From: Bradyrhizobium sp. CCBAU 51627
Lineage (GTDB): Bacteria > Pseudomonadota > Alphaproteobacteria > Rhizobiales > Xanthobacteraceae
Length of the DNA: 64,000 bases
Assembly (NCBI RefSeq): GCF_028128765.1
Contig: NZ_LBJG01000093.1
Span: 186,001-250,000 of the forward strand
Direction: 5' to 3'
Positions 35,881-44,950 of this stretch are shown here, piece after piece. The notes under the pieces are model-generated. The model was not told where the DNA came from. It was given only the letters and a program-made list of their open reading frames with translations, and did not search any database. Each line of letters begins with the position of its first letter. The stretch's first letter is position 1. The translations under genes were made by a program, and so were the position numbers.

Positions 35881-35935
35881 GGGCGAGCTATGCTCGCCCT
35901 CACGGCCCTTGGAGACGGGCGAGCTACGCTCGCCC
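35881..35935. repeat. two copies of a 19-bp palindrome (GGGCGAGC-TAY-GCTCGCCC)
   Basis: GGGCGAGCTATGCTCGCCC at 35881-35899 and GGGCGAGCTACGCTCGCCC at 35917-35935, 36 bp apart, each an 8-bp perfect stem with a 3-base loop. A partial third piece (GCTCGCCTTCTTGGC) precedes them. The second copy contains the stop codon of the small gene starting at 36184. Function unknown; possibly terminator or repetitive element. Confidence 0.75.
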
Positions 35936-36184
35936 TCTTGGCCGCTGTTGAGCCTGAGCCCAGGCGGCCTTGACGTTTCGCAGTGGAACATCGATGCGCT
36001 TGATTGGCGTCAACTCACCGGAGGCCGAAATGATCGCCGTCTCTTCGCGGCGACAGCGTGGGCACACGAAGCGGACTTCATGCGGAGACGCCGACCAGTT
36101 CGAGCGCCTGACGTTGGCGGCCATCGGCCATGTCTCGCAATGCGAGCACGACACCAGAAACCGACCGGGATCGAGCATACCCAT
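35924..36184 (-). CDS. small zinc-ribbon-like hypothetical protein
   Basis: An 86-residue protein with two cysteine pairs, 'VSCSHCETWPM' and 'VRFVCPRCRREET', that could bind one zinc. No other domain is seen. The last residues 'PRGRA' and the stop are encoded by the palindromic repeat, so the C terminus may have been changed by repeat insertion. It lies between the riboswitch region and the cytochrome b remnant. Confidence 0.6.
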   Translation of the reverse strand: MGMLDPGRFLVSCSHCETWPMAANVRRSNWSASPHEVRFVCPRCRREETAIISASGELTPIKRIDVPLRNVKAAWAQAQQRPRGRA

Positions 36185-36265
36185 TCCATAGGACTCCGCG
36201 TCCTGCCGCCCCTCCTCTAATGATTAACCCAAGTGAATCGTTCCGGTGCCCCGGCACCAGCAAGC

Positions 36266-36825
36266 TCAGCGCTCGGCGTTCCCCTGGTGCGGCCACATCC
36301 GGGCCAATGTTCCATCGCGCACCACCAACGCATGCCAGACGGTGGCGGCGATGTGCAGGGCCACGACGGCATAGACGACATAGGCCAACGTATCGTGCGC
36401 GATCTCCCCGGCATGGGCGATTCCAGGGCTACCGCGCACCAGGCGCGGCCAACTGAACGTCCAGAAGTACTTTAGCGAATAGCCGCCGGCCGCGGAGAAC
36501 GCGTAGCCGGTGAGCGGCATCGCAAACAGGATGAGATAGAGCGCGAGATGATTCATCCGGGCCGCGAAGCGCACCAGCACGCCGAACGAGGACGGCTCGG
36601 GCGGCATCCTCGTGGCGGCGCGTACCATCAGCCGCAGTACCGACAGGAACAGCAGCGTCAGCCGAGCGATTTGTGCACCTCCAGCAGCTCGCGGCGCGGT
36701 GACGTGCCGGGCGGCTGAAGTCCGCAATAGAAGCCGATCAGCATCGCTACGATGAAGAGCACCGCCGTTGCCCAGTGAATCCTGCGCAGCAGCGGCGCAT
36801 AAGCCGGCGTGACTTCCGAGGACAT
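36266..36825 (-). pseudogene. cytochrome b/b561-type protein, frameshifted
   Basis: The start 'MSSEVTPAYAPLLRRIHWAT' and first helix are in one frame, which stops at 36658 just after 'LLEVHKSLG'. The rest, from 'LTLLFLSVLRLMVRA' through 'MNHLALYLILFAMPLTGYAF' to 'VVALHIAATVWHALVV', is in the next frame. One missing base near 36657-36663 explains both. The combined protein, about 186 residues, has four helices and the haem-ligand histidines of cytochrome b561. Its ATG overlaps the FAH-gene stop (ATGA). It is either a real pseudogene or a sequencing error. Confidence 0.75.
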
Positions 36826-37673
36826 CAGGCTTCGTCGGCAATCCCGTTGCGCAGCAGGCCGACCTTGTCGATCTCGACCTCGACGACATCGCCCGCCTTC
36901 ATCCAGATCGGCGGGGTGCGCCTGGAGCCGACGCCGCCGGGCGTGCCCGTCGCGATGACATCGCCTGCTTCGAGCCGCGTGAACTGCGAGCAATATTCGA
37001 TCTGGCGCGGGATATCGAAGATCATCTGGTCGATGGTGGTGTCCTGCACCACCTCGCCGTTGAGCCTTGTCTGCAAGCGCAAGCGTCCGAGATCGCCGAC
37101 CTCGTTCGGCGTCACGAGATACGGGCCGAAGCCGCCGGTCGCGGGAAAGTTCTTGCCCGGCGTGAACTGATGGGTGTGACGCTGATAGTCGCGCACGCTG
37201 CCCTCGTTGTAGCAGGCATAGCCGGCGATATGCCCCCACGCTTCGCTGCGCGAAATATAGCGGCCAGGCTTGCCGATGATCACCGCGAGCTCGCCCTCGA
37301 AGTCGAGCTGGGTCGAAACCTTGGGGCGGATGATGTCGGTGAGATGTCCGGTCTGGCTGTTGGCGAACCGACCGAAGACGGTGGGGTTCTCGACCTCCGA
37401 GCGGCCGGTCTCCTTGCGATGGTTCTCGTAGTTCAACCCGATGCAAAGGATCTTGTCGGGGTTCGGGATGACCGGCAGGAAGGTGATCTTCGAGAGCGGA
37501 TGATGCTTTGCCTTGCCGGTTGCGGCGGCCGCTTCGGCCAGCGCGCCGGCTGCGATCGCCGATTTGAGGTCGGGATAGCGATCCTTCAGGACGGTGCCGA
37601 GATCGGCCACGCTGTCGCCCTCCACCAGGCCCCACGAGACAGCGTTGTCGATTTCAAAGCTTGCGAATTTCAT
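36825..37673 (-). CDS. fumarylacetoacetate hydrolase family protein
   Basis: A 282-residue metal-dependent C-C or decarboxylating hydrolase of the FAH superfamily. 'ILCIGLNYENHRKETGR', 'FEGELAVIIGKPGRYIS' (metal-binding Glu pair), 'GFGPYLVTPNEVGDLGRLRL' and 'VIATGTPGGVGSRRTPPIWM' are the conserved blocks. ATG 37673 (MKFASFE) is chosen. In this operon it would cleave or isomerise the ring-fission product made by the VOC dioxygenase; exact substrate unknown. Confidence 0.88.
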   Translation of the reverse strand: MKFASFEIDNAVSWGLVEGDSVADLGTVLKDRYPDLKSAIAAGALAEAAAATGKAKHHPLSKITFLPVIPNPDKILCIGLNYENHRKETGRSEVENPTVFGRFANSQTGHLTDIIRPKVSTQLDFEGELAVIIGKPGRYISRSEAWGHIAGYACYNEGSVRDYQRHTHQFTPGKNFPATGGFGPYLVTPNEVGDLGRLRLQTRLNGEVVQDTTIDQMIFDIPRQIEYCSQFTRLEAGDVIATGTPGGVGSRRTPPIWMKAGDVVEVEIDKVGLLRNGIADEA

Positions 37674-37696
37674 GTGGTGTCCTCGAGATAGGCCGA

Positions 37697-39025
37697 TCAA
37701 GTCGACGTGACCGAAACAATAGTAGCTGAAGATGACGGCGAAGAGGTCTTCGCAAAACGCGCGATGGTCCGCTCCGGGAAGATGAGTGCGAAGGCGGCAA
37801 TCGCGCCGACGATGAGAATGCCGGCGGTAAACGTCATGGCATGGGCATAGCCGAGCGCGCTATTGCTGCCCGCCTCGCCGACGATCCATCCGGTCAGCGC
37901 GTTCGAGAACAGCGCGGACGCTGCATTGCCTGAATAGATCACGACGATCAGCCGGCCGCGCTGGGCCGCCGGCGCCACGGCGCCAAGCGCGACCGGTCCG
38001 AAGATCGTGGTCAGGCTTGGTGCTGCGAAGGCGATCGCCACGCAGGCGAGTTGGAGCGCGCCCGAGGTCACGATGCTGAGCAGCAGTGCGCAACCCGCGG
38101 TCAGCAGCGCCAATCCGGAGGCATTGCCGAGGCAGGCGCGCAGGCTCCAGCCCCGACGCTGAAGCACCTGCGTGATCCAGGAGCCGCTGAGCAGCAACGG
38201 CGACTGAAACATGTAGATCGCGGAAATGATCCAGCCGACGTCGGTCGGCTTGTAGCCGAGCCCGAGCTGGAGGAACGGCGGCAGCCATGTCGCGGAGATG
38301 CCGACGATCCAGTACGACATGGTCGACATGATGATGACGCCGATCACCGTCGGATCGCACCAGAGCCGTCGCGCCGGGATGTTCGGCGATGTCGCCGGCG
38401 CATCGTTTCCGATACTCGCCGCGGCATAGGGTCCCTCCCCGCCGATGACGCTCCAGGCGATCATCCAGGCGATGCCAAGCAGGCCGCAGGCCAGAAAGCC
38501 GGTACGCCAGCCGTGATTGATGATCACGTAGGTCAGCAGCGGGCCGCCGGCCAGGAGCCCGACGCTGATCCCCTGCAGCACCACCGCACTCGGGACGCTG
38601 CGCTTGTCGGCGGGAAACCAATTGTAGCAGGCGTGCAAAGCCGTCGGCAGGCCCGGCCCCTCACCCGCGCCGAGCAGAATGCGGCACACGACCAGCACCA
38701 CGACGGAGCTCGAGAAGAACACCGGGAGCTGCGTCGCCGACCAGATCGCGGCGAGCAGCAGCAAGATCCACTTCACCGGGAAGCGGCCGACGACGAACAG
38801 TCCGACCACCATGCCCGAGAGCGAGAACAGCAGGAAGAAACTGCTGCCGATCAGGCCGAACTCCTTCGGGCTGAGCGACAGCTCCTTCATCATCGGCACC
38901 GCCGACAGGCCGAAGACCAGCTTGTCGAAGAAGTTGATGGTCTGGAACAGAAACAACATGATGAGAACCGCGTAGGCGCGCGCAGGCACCGCGGGTCCCC
39001 TCGTCAAGTTCGCCGATGATGGCAT
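37697..39025 (-). CDS. MFS transporter (ACS/aromatic acid family type)
   Basis: A 442-residue major facilitator protein with 12 predicted helices. The first loop carries 'LVVGRFPVKWILLLLAAIW'-like sequence in place of GxxxDRxGRR, and helix 4-5 has 'GAGEGPGLPTALHACYNWFP', typical of the anion:cation symporter family for organic acids. It is between the flavin hydroxylase and FAH genes, which suggests it imports the aromatic substrate. Confidence 0.88.
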   Translation of the reverse strand: MPSSANLTRGPAVPARAYAVLIMLFLFQTINFFDKLVFGLSAVPMMKELSLSPKEFGLIGSSFFLLFSLSGMVVGLFVVGRFPVKWILLLLAAIWSATQLPVFFSSSVVVLVVCRILLGAGEGPGLPTALHACYNWFPADKRSVPSAVVLQGISVGLLAGGPLLTYVIINHGWRTGFLACGLLGIAWMIAWSVIGGEGPYAAASIGNDAPATSPNIPARRLWCDPTVIGVIIMSTMSYWIVGISATWLPPFLQLGLGYKPTDVGWIISAIYMFQSPLLLSGSWITQVLQRRGWSLRACLGNASGLALLTAGCALLLSIVTSGALQLACVAIAFAAPSLTTIFGPVALGAVAPAAQRGRLIVVIYSGNAASALFSNALTGWIVGEAGSNSALGYAHAMTFTAGILIVGAIAAFALIFPERTIARFAKTSSPSSSATIVSVTST

Positions 39026-39059
39026 CGCTTCCCCCTGTTGAGTCTTATGGTAGTTTTGT

Positions 39060-40676
39060 TCATCGCAGCTTCGCCTCGAGACCGGACAGCATCGCCGCTA
39101 GTCCCGCTTCGCCCGCTGCAACGCCGTAGACGTAATGATCGGGGCGCACGATCGCGGCGGCGCAGGCGTGCCGCGTGAACCAATCCGTCACCACGCCGCT
39201 TTCTTCCCGCAGAACGTCCGGCCCCTGATCGTGATCGGCCTTCGCGATCGCGACGAGGCGCAACCCCATTCCCGCCGCGCGTCCCGCGATCGCGCGCGAG
39301 CGTACCAACGCGCTGTCGCCCTTCAGTACCAGTCGCCAACCGGCACCACACGCCGCGTCGAGCAATTGCCGGCCGCCTGATGTCAACAGCCATGGCTGGG
39401 GAAACAGCGAGCCATTGGCGGCATGCGGCACGTCGGCGCGGAGCCCGCAACTGAGTGGCGGCACGATCTCCTGGCGGGTGATGGTACGCGGGACGCCGCC
39501 GCCTTCGGCGAGGATGCGATCATCGCGGGCGGCAGCGGCTTCCGGATCGCGCTCGCAGATGACATGGCCGATCGCCTTGATGCGGCTCGTCAGCTCGCGG
39601 ACATGTGCACTGCGTTCGTCCTGATAGGTGTCGAGCAGCGTCTCGCCGGAGTCTCCGCGCAGGACGCGCGCGAGCTTCCAGACCAGATTGGCGACGTCGC
39701 GAACGCCCTGACACATTCCCTGACCGATGAACGGCGGCTGCTGATGGGCGGCATCTCCAGCGAGGAAGACACGCCCCTCGCGCCATTGGCTGGCGACAAG
39801 GGCATGAAAGCGATAGCTCGCGGCACGCCACAGCGTCCCATCGTCGGGCGTGAGCCAACGCGCCAGCAGCCGCCAGACCTGCTCGGGCTGCTCCATCGCG
39901 CGCGGATCCTCGCCGGGCAGCAGCATGATCTCGAAGCGCCGATGCGAGCCCGGCCCGACGATATAGGTGGTCGGCCGTGACGGATCGCAGAACTGCGCCG
40001 CTGTGCGCGGCAGCTTGGCAAGCCCTGATGCGTTGACCCTGAGGTCGACCACGAGCCAGGGTTCGTCGAAGACCAGATCATCAAAGCCGATCCCGAGCTG
40101 ACGGCGAACGGCGCTCGATGCGCCATCGCAGGCGATGCCATAGTCTGCCGTAACGTTGCGCGCGCCCCGGTCGCCGCGCAGCTCGAGCGTCACGCCATCC
40201 GGCGTCTGCTCGAACTTGCGGAGCTCGGTGCCGAGCTCCACGACCACCGACGGATAGGACCGCGCATGGGCGCGCAGGATCTCCTCGACCGGCGGCTGGG
40301 TGAACACCATCGTCGGGGTGTAGCCGAGCGGATAAGGCTCGCTCACCATGTCGATGCGGCGGATCAATTGGCCGCGCGCGCCGAAATGTTCCGACGCCGG
40401 AAACGGGGCAATATGCGGACCGAGCTGCCCGGCAATGCCGAGATTGTCGAACAGCCGCAGGATCTCGTGATCGAGCGCGATCGCGCGTGGCTTGTCGTAG
40501 ACCGCGCGGTCGCGGTCGACGGCCAGCGTCCGAATACCCTCTGCGCCGAGCAGGCTGGCGGCGACGGCACCGGACGGGCCGAAGCCGACGATGGCGACCT
40601 GAACATCGTTCGCGGGGTTCGAACCGGACACTGACTTCAAGACCTCGTTTGTGTGTTGATATATCGTCGCGCTCAC
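39060..40676 (-). CDS. FAD-dependent aromatic hydroxylase, MhpA type
   Basis: A 538-residue class A flavoprotein monooxygenase. 'VAIVGFGPSGAVAASLL' is the Rossmann motif, 'GIACDGASSAVRRQLGI' the DG motif, and 'VFLAGDAAHQQPPFIGQGMC' the GD motif, whose 'PPFIGQGM' form is typical of 3-(3-hydroxyphenyl)propionate hydroxylase. A C-terminal thioredoxin-like domain follows. GTG 40676 is chosen because it overlaps the dioxygenase stop by 4 bp (GTGA); a longer frame runs to 40775. It likely produces a catechol for ring cleavage. Confidence 0.85.
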   Translation of the reverse strand: MSATIYQHTNEVLKSVSGSNPANDVQVAIVGFGPSGAVAASLLGAEGIRTLAVDRDRAVYDKPRAIALDHEILRLFDNLGIAGQLGPHIAPFPASEHFGARGQLIRRIDMVSEPYPLGYTPTMVFTQPPVEEILRAHARSYPSVVVELGTELRKFEQTPDGVTLELRGDRGARNVTADYGIACDGASSAVRRQLGIGFDDLVFDEPWLVVDLRVNASGLAKLPRTAAQFCDPSRPTTYIVGPGSHRRFEIMLLPGEDPRAMEQPEQVWRLLARWLTPDDGTLWRAASYRFHALVASQWREGRVFLAGDAAHQQPPFIGQGMCQGVRDVANLVWKLARVLRGDSGETLLDTYQDERSAHVRELTSRIKAIGHVICERDPEAAAARDDRILAEGGGVPRTITRQEIVPPLSCGLRADVPHAANGSLFPQPWLLTSGGRQLLDAACGAGWRLVLKGDSALVRSRAIAGRAAGMGLRLVAIAKADHDQGPDVLREESGVVTDWFTRHACAAAIVRPDHYVYGVAAGEAGLAAMLSGLEAKLR

Positions 40677-41569
40677 CGCGCGGCGTAGCGGACGGACAGT
40701 TGCGCTGCCTTGACGTGGTCGGCCTTGGGCGGCGCGATGCCCCATTGATCGGTGCGACCGGGCGGCCAAACCCAATGATCCGGGCCCCGCACGACGTAGC
40801 TGTCGTCGACCTGAAGCACCTCGGCGGTGTATTCGATCACGGTCCCGACGGGGTCGATGAAGTATGAGAACACGTTGTCGCCGGGACCATGGCGGCCGAC
40901 GCCCCAGGCAATCGGATAACCGGCATCAATCATGCGGCCCGAACCTCGCATCACCGCCTCCAGGCTCGGCATCAGGAAGGCCACGTGATTGAGTCCGTTG
41001 ACCTTGGCGTCGGCGATCACGACCGCATGGTGATCGCTGTTGCAGCGAACGAACGCCATCGCCTTTGAGCGGTCCGTCAGCCGAAAGCCAAGCGCCCTCT
41101 CGTAGAAGGCGGCGGAGCGATCGACATCCGTGCTGTTGAGATTGACGTGGGCAAGCCGTTCGGGCCGATCGCCTCGCGAAGGCTCCGGCGCGTGACTGAC
41201 ATCGTCGTGAACGAAGCGTAGGACGCCGCCATCCGGTATACCAATGGCCAGCATCACGCCGCCATCGGGCGCATCGTTCGGAGCTTGACTGCGGATCAGC
41301 CGGGCGCCTTCGGCAACCGCGTTGGCGGCAATGGAATCGAGATCGTCCGCGCGCGCTGCGCGAAACGTCACCGCACCAAGCTCCGGCTGCTCACTTTGGT
41401 AGAGCGCGACGACGTGGTGGTCGCTGCCGGTCGCGCGCAGGTAAACAACGCCGGCCGCCCGCGTGACGAGCGAAAGGCCCCAGACGTCGCGATAGAACGC
41501 CACGGACCGATCCAGATCCGGCGTGCCGAGATCGACGCTGCGCAGCGCAGTCACCGGAAACCGGACCAT
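40673..41569 (-). CDS. extradiol dioxygenase-like VOC protein (two vicinal-oxygen-chelate domains)
   Basis: A 298-residue type I extradiol dioxygenase-like protein. Domain 1 starts 'VTALRSVDLGTPDLDRSVAF'; domain 2 starts 'RLAHVNLNSTDVDRSAAFYE' with metal-binding His in 'LAHVNL' and 'LNHVAFLM', and Glu in 'GTVIEYTAEV'. The three ligands His-His-Glu are kept, so ring cleavage is plausible. ATG 41569 follows GGAGG at good distance. First gene of the catabolic operon. Confidence 0.85.
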   Translation of the reverse strand: MVRFPVTALRSVDLGTPDLDRSVAFYRDVWGLSLVTRAAGVVYLRATGSDHHVVALYQSEQPELGAVTFRAARADDLDSIAANAVAEGARLIRSQAPNDAPDGGVMLAIGIPDGGVLRFVHDDVSHAPEPSRGDRPERLAHVNLNSTDVDRSAAFYERALGFRLTDRSKAMAFVRCNSDHHAVVIADAKVNGLNHVAFLMPSLEAVMRGSGRMIDAGYPIAWGVGRHGPGDNVFSYFIDPVGTVIEYTAEVLQVDDSYVVRGPDHWVWPPGRTDQWGIAPPKADHVKAAQLSVRYAAR

Positions 41570-41704
41570 GAACGCACTCCTCCGTCGGGCCACTGTCCGG
41601 ACAGACCGCGTGGCTTTCTCGATCCCGGTCGCACCTTCCCAACCGGCACGCCCTTTTATTACACAAAATCGATACCGCAAGAAAAATTTATATATTTTTT
41701 GTAA

Positions 41705-41727
41705 TCATCATCGGATGTATATGATGA
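41705..41727. promoter_or_regulatory. inverted repeat, probable GntR operator between divergent units
   Basis: TCATCAT-CGGATGTAT-ATGATGA, a 23-bp inverted repeat in the 195-bp AT-rich gap between the VOC-led operon and the divergent GntR gene. A second weaker pair ACAAAAT...ATTTTTTGT lies between it and the operon. FCD-type GntR regulators usually bind such sites and release them with a pathway intermediate; assignment is by position. Confidence 0.55.
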
Positions 41728-41764
41728 CGACCCGTAAGCTGAGCGAACAACGGAGGCTGAAGCG

Positions 41765-42484
41765 GTGGAATTGACTGCGGCGTCCCCCCTGCCGGCGCCA
41801 TCGACACAGGCGAGCCATGTCTATGACCGGCTGCGCGAAGACCTGCTGTCCGGACGCCTCGCCCCGTCACGCAAGCTGCAGATGCGGTTCCTGATGGAGA
41901 CCTACCAGACCGGCCAAACGCCGCTGCGCGAAGCGCTCAACCGGCTGACCGCCGACGGACTGGTCGAGGTCCGCGAGCAGCGCGGCTTCTACGTCAAGGA
42001 CGTCAGCCGTGCGGAGCTTGCCGAGCTGACCAAAACACGCTGCTGGGTCGAGGCGCTGGCGCTACGCGAGTCCATGGCGGCGTCCACGCCTGAATGGGAG
42101 GAGCAGCTCGTCCTGGCCCAACATCGGCTGAGCCGCGTGCCGCGGTCATTGAGTGCCACGGAATTCGCCGACAATCCCGAATGGGAAAAGCTGCACCGCA
42201 TCTACCATCGCACCCTGATCGGCCAATGTGGCTCGCAATCCCTGCTCGCATTCTGCGGCCAGCTGGCCGACCAGCTCTATCGCTACCGGCGGCTGTCGAT
42301 CAGCAAGGCCTTTCCTTCGCGTCACGTCGGTGACGAGCACGCAGCGATCATGGAGGCGGTGCTGAGCGGCGATGCCGATCTGGCGGTGAATCTGCTCACG
42401 GCCCACTATCAGCAAACGGCCGACGTCATCCTCCAGGACGAGGCCATTTTCCCGGAATTGCGACGCGTGGCGGCGCGCGGCTGA
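41765..42484 (+). CDS. GntR-family regulator with FCD domain
   Basis: A 239-residue regulator: N-terminal winged helix ('YDRLREDLLSGRLAPSRKLQ', 'TGQTPLREALNRLTADGLVE') and a C-terminal all-helical FCD domain with metal-binding-type histidines ('WEKLHRIYHRTLIGQCGS', 'RHVGDEHAAIMEAVLSGDAD', 'LLTAHYQQTADVILQDEA'). Divergently placed from the aromatic catabolic operon, which it probably represses. Confidence 0.9.
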   Translation: MELTAASPLPAPSTQASHVYDRLREDLLSGRLAPSRKLQMRFLMETYQTGQTPLREALNRLTADGLVEVREQRGFYVKDVSRAELAELTKTRCWVEALALRESMAASTPEWEEQLVLAQHRLSRVPRSLSATEFADNPEWEKLHRIYHRTLIGQCGSQSLLAFCGQLADQLYRYRRLSISKAFPSRHVGDEHAAIMEAVLSGDADLAVNLLTAHYQQTADVILQDEAIFPELRRVAARG

Positions 42485-42501
42485 CCCGCGCCTCGCGCTC
42501 C

Positions 42502-42714
42502 TCACCGCGCGCCGTGGAGCGTGCAGGCTGTCGTGCAGGTGACCGTGTTGCCATGGTCGCACGACTTGCAGGCGGCAACGCATTGGTTCATGTCGCGGGG
42601 ATTGTAGGAGCCGTAGCTGCGCATCGGGCAGAGCGGAGTCGAGCCGGTGACGTCCTGCTCCTGATTGCAGGCTGCCGTCAGAAGCGCAAACAAGATGACC
42701 GCGAGTTGACGCAT
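42502..42714 (-). CDS. small cysteine-rich lipoprotein
   Basis: A 70-residue protein beginning 'MRQLAVILFALLTAACNQEQ', whose lipobox LTAAC predicts lipidation. The mature part has seven more cysteines ('STPLCPMRSYGSYN', 'QCVAACKSCDHGNTVTCTTA'), suggesting disulphides or metal binding in the periplasm. ATG 42714 is the start that gives a proper signal; the longer frame does not. Function unknown. Confidence 0.65.
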   Translation of the reverse strand: MRQLAVILFALLTAACNQEQDVTGSTPLCPMRSYGSYNPRDMNQCVAACKSCDHGNTVTCTTACTLHGAR

Positions 42715-42931
42715 GGGATATCGACCGTCGGACGAACGGGGTTCGCGGGCAACGTTGCATCGCAACCTTGCCCCAGGCATTCCCATCGCAGGGGATCGCA
42801 TTGCGCGACTCCCCGCTTCCCATCGAGAATGCAGCTCAATTGTTAAGAACCGATTGCGACCGGTCGACGCCCCGCCGTGAGACGGGTGCCCGCCATCGTG
42901 CCTCGATCCAACGGAAGACCTTCAGGCTACG

Positions 42932-43108
42932 TCAGGCGGCAGCCTTGGTCGCGATCACCTGGCGCATGTCCACCGCGAGCTGGCGATACTGATCGCCGAG
43001 CTTCAGGTAGAATTCGCGCTTGGTGCTGTCGGTGGCGAGCTTGGCAATCAGCTCGCATTCGGCGGTGAGTGTCTCGAACCGCTCAAGCCTGTTCTCAAGT
43101 TCTGTCAT
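42932..43108 (-). CDS. small conserved hypothetical protein
   Basis: A 58-residue, helical protein 'MTELENRLERFETLTAECEL'...'QVIATKAAA'. ATG 43108 is preferred because GGGGAT lies upstream; a frame to 43195 is open. Single helix pair, no signal. It sits just downstream (same strand) of the class III cyclase gene, with a 105-bp gap. Confidence 0.55.
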   Translation of the reverse strand: MTELENRLERFETLTAECELIAKLATDSTKREFYLKLGDQYRQLAVDMRQVIATKAAA

Positions 43109-43213
43109 CGGCGTATCCCCGTCAAACGCCTCAAGGACAGCAAACGTAGGCCCGTAAATTAGGTCACGGCGAACATCGTTATGGAGTAGCATCAATTATT
43201 CGCCGGCGGACAG

Positions 43214-44950
43214 CTATTTGCTGTCCATCCGCCAGGCGCCGTCCCAATCGGACGCCGGTGGCCTGGCCTCGAGCTCTGCGATGCGGGCAAGCAGCGCGCG
43301 CGCAGGACCGTCGCCGGGGCTGCTCTCCAGCGCGAGGTTGAACGCCACGCGTGCGTCATCGAAACGACACGCGCGATAGGCGGCAAGGCCCTCGGCATAG
43401 TGCTTGCGAAGACCCACTTGCGCCGCGGTCAGCGCGCCGGCCCTGCCCATCACCTCGAAGATCGCTTGCCGGGCGCTCTGGCCGGCGACTGCCAGACGAT
43501 CGATCTCGCGCAGCTCGAGCTTCGCGCCGATCGCCTCCGCCGTCGCCTGCGCGATCAGGATGCGGGTGCCATAGACCTTGTTGGCGGCCTCGAGACGCGA
43601 GGCGAGGTTCACGGCATCGCCCATCACCGTAAAGCTCATCATCAGCTCGGAGCCGATGCTGCCGGTCAGGACCTCGCCGGTGGCGATGCCGATGCGCAGG
43701 TCGCACGGCGCCGGCATGGCGCGGATGCCGAGCAGATCCGGCAACTGCTTCTGCAGCGCGGGCACCTGCTCGACCATGTCGATGGCGGACAGCCCCGCGA
43801 GCAGCGCCTGCTCATCCTCCTCGATGAAGGGCGGACCCCAATAGGCCATGATGGCGTCGCCGATATATTTGTCGATCACGCCGCGATTGCTGCGGATTGG
43901 GCCGGACATGACAGTGAAATAGTGATTCATCACCTTGACGAGGCCTCGCGGAGTCATGCCCTCGCTCATCGAGGTGAAGCCGCTCATGTCGCAGAACATG
44001 ATGGTCATCACCCGGCGCTCGCCGTCGATCGCGATCTCCGGCCGGTCGATCAGGCCCTGCACCACCTTGGGGTCGATGTAGCGGCCGAAGGTCTCGCGGA
44101 TGCGCTCGTTGTGGCGCAGCTGCTCGATCATGCGGTTGAAGGCGGCCGCTAGCTCGCCGATCTCGTCCTGGGTCGAGACGGCAATGGTCTTGTCGAAGCG
44201 ACCCGCCTCCACTTCCCGGGTGCCGGCGAGCAACAGCCGCACCGGGCGGGTGATGCCGCTGGAGACCAGCAGTGCAAAGACAAATCCGACGATTGCTGCG
44301 AGCAAGGTCACGATGCCCGACACGATGATAGCACGGCGCTGATGGCCGATCACTTGCGATGTGCTGAAAAACACCTGCGTCAGCATGTCGGTGCGGATCG
44401 CATCGATCTTCTGGTTGAACTGGTCGCGCAGGCCGTCAATGTGTTCCAGCGTAGCGCGGGCCTCCGCCATCTGCTTGGCGTCGACCTGCTTGAGGAGCGT
44501 TGTGCGATCCTGATCCAGGTCGCGCCGCAGGTCGGTGACGGCGGTTTCGATGCGGATCTCGATCCGAGCCAGCGCGGCATTGTCCGAAGGCGTCCTCGGA
44601 TCGTCGATGATTGCGTTGACGAGCTTGCGCGCGGCCTCGGCTTCCTCCTCGATCTTCCGGTCTGTCGCCTCGAACTCGTGAAGGCGTGCCGTATAGGCCT
44701 CATCGTCCGACGGCGATTGCATCCTGGTCATGACCATGCGCCGCAGCGCCAGCGACCGCTCCAGCGAGCGGACATTGGCGCGGGCCAGATGGCCGTAGGC
44801 CGGGATATAGCGGTTCGTCAGCTCGTCCAGGAGAATGCCGACCTTACTCGACATCACCATCGACAGGATCGAGGTGATCAGCATCAGGACGATCAGTCCG
44901 AGGGCGATGCCGACGATCTTGCGCCGGATCGACTGGTTGAAAAGCGGCAT
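43214..44950 (-). CDS. membrane class III adenylate/guanylate cyclase with HAMP domain
   Basis: A 578-residue protein: an N-terminal helix 'KIVGIALGLIVLMLITSILS', a four-helix periplasmic sensor (about 30-190), a second helix, HAMP ('RPVRLLLAGTREVEAGRFDK'), then a catalytic domain with 'VMTIMFCDMSGFTSMSEGMT' (first metal Asp), 'VIDKYIGDAIMAYWG' (second) and 'GEVLTGSIGSELMMSFTVMG'. A TPR-like tail ends the protein. cAMP or cGMP specificity is not decided from the sequence. Confidence 0.9.
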   Translation of the reverse strand: MPLFNQSIRRKIVGIALGLIVLMLITSILSMVMSSKVGILLDELTNRYIPAYGHLARANVRSLERSLALRRMVMTRMQSPSDDEAYTARLHEFEATDRKIEEEAEAARKLVNAIIDDPRTPSDNAALARIEIRIETAVTDLRRDLDQDRTTLLKQVDAKQMAEARATLEHIDGLRDQFNQKIDAIRTDMLTQVFFSTSQVIGHQRRAIIVSGIVTLLAAIVGFVFALLVSSGITRPVRLLLAGTREVEAGRFDKTIAVSTQDEIGELAAAFNRMIEQLRHNERIRETFGRYIDPKVVQGLIDRPEIAIDGERRVMTIMFCDMSGFTSMSEGMTPRGLVKVMNHYFTVMSGPIRSNRGVIDKYIGDAIMAYWGPPFIEEDEQALLAGLSAIDMVEQVPALQKQLPDLLGIRAMPAPCDLRIGIATGEVLTGSIGSELMMSFTVMGDAVNLASRLEAANKVYGTRILIAQATAEAIGAKLELREIDRLAVAGQSARQAIFEVMGRAGALTAAQVGLRKHYAEGLAAYRACRFDDARVAFNLALESSPGDGPARALLARIAELEARPPASDWDGAWRMDSK

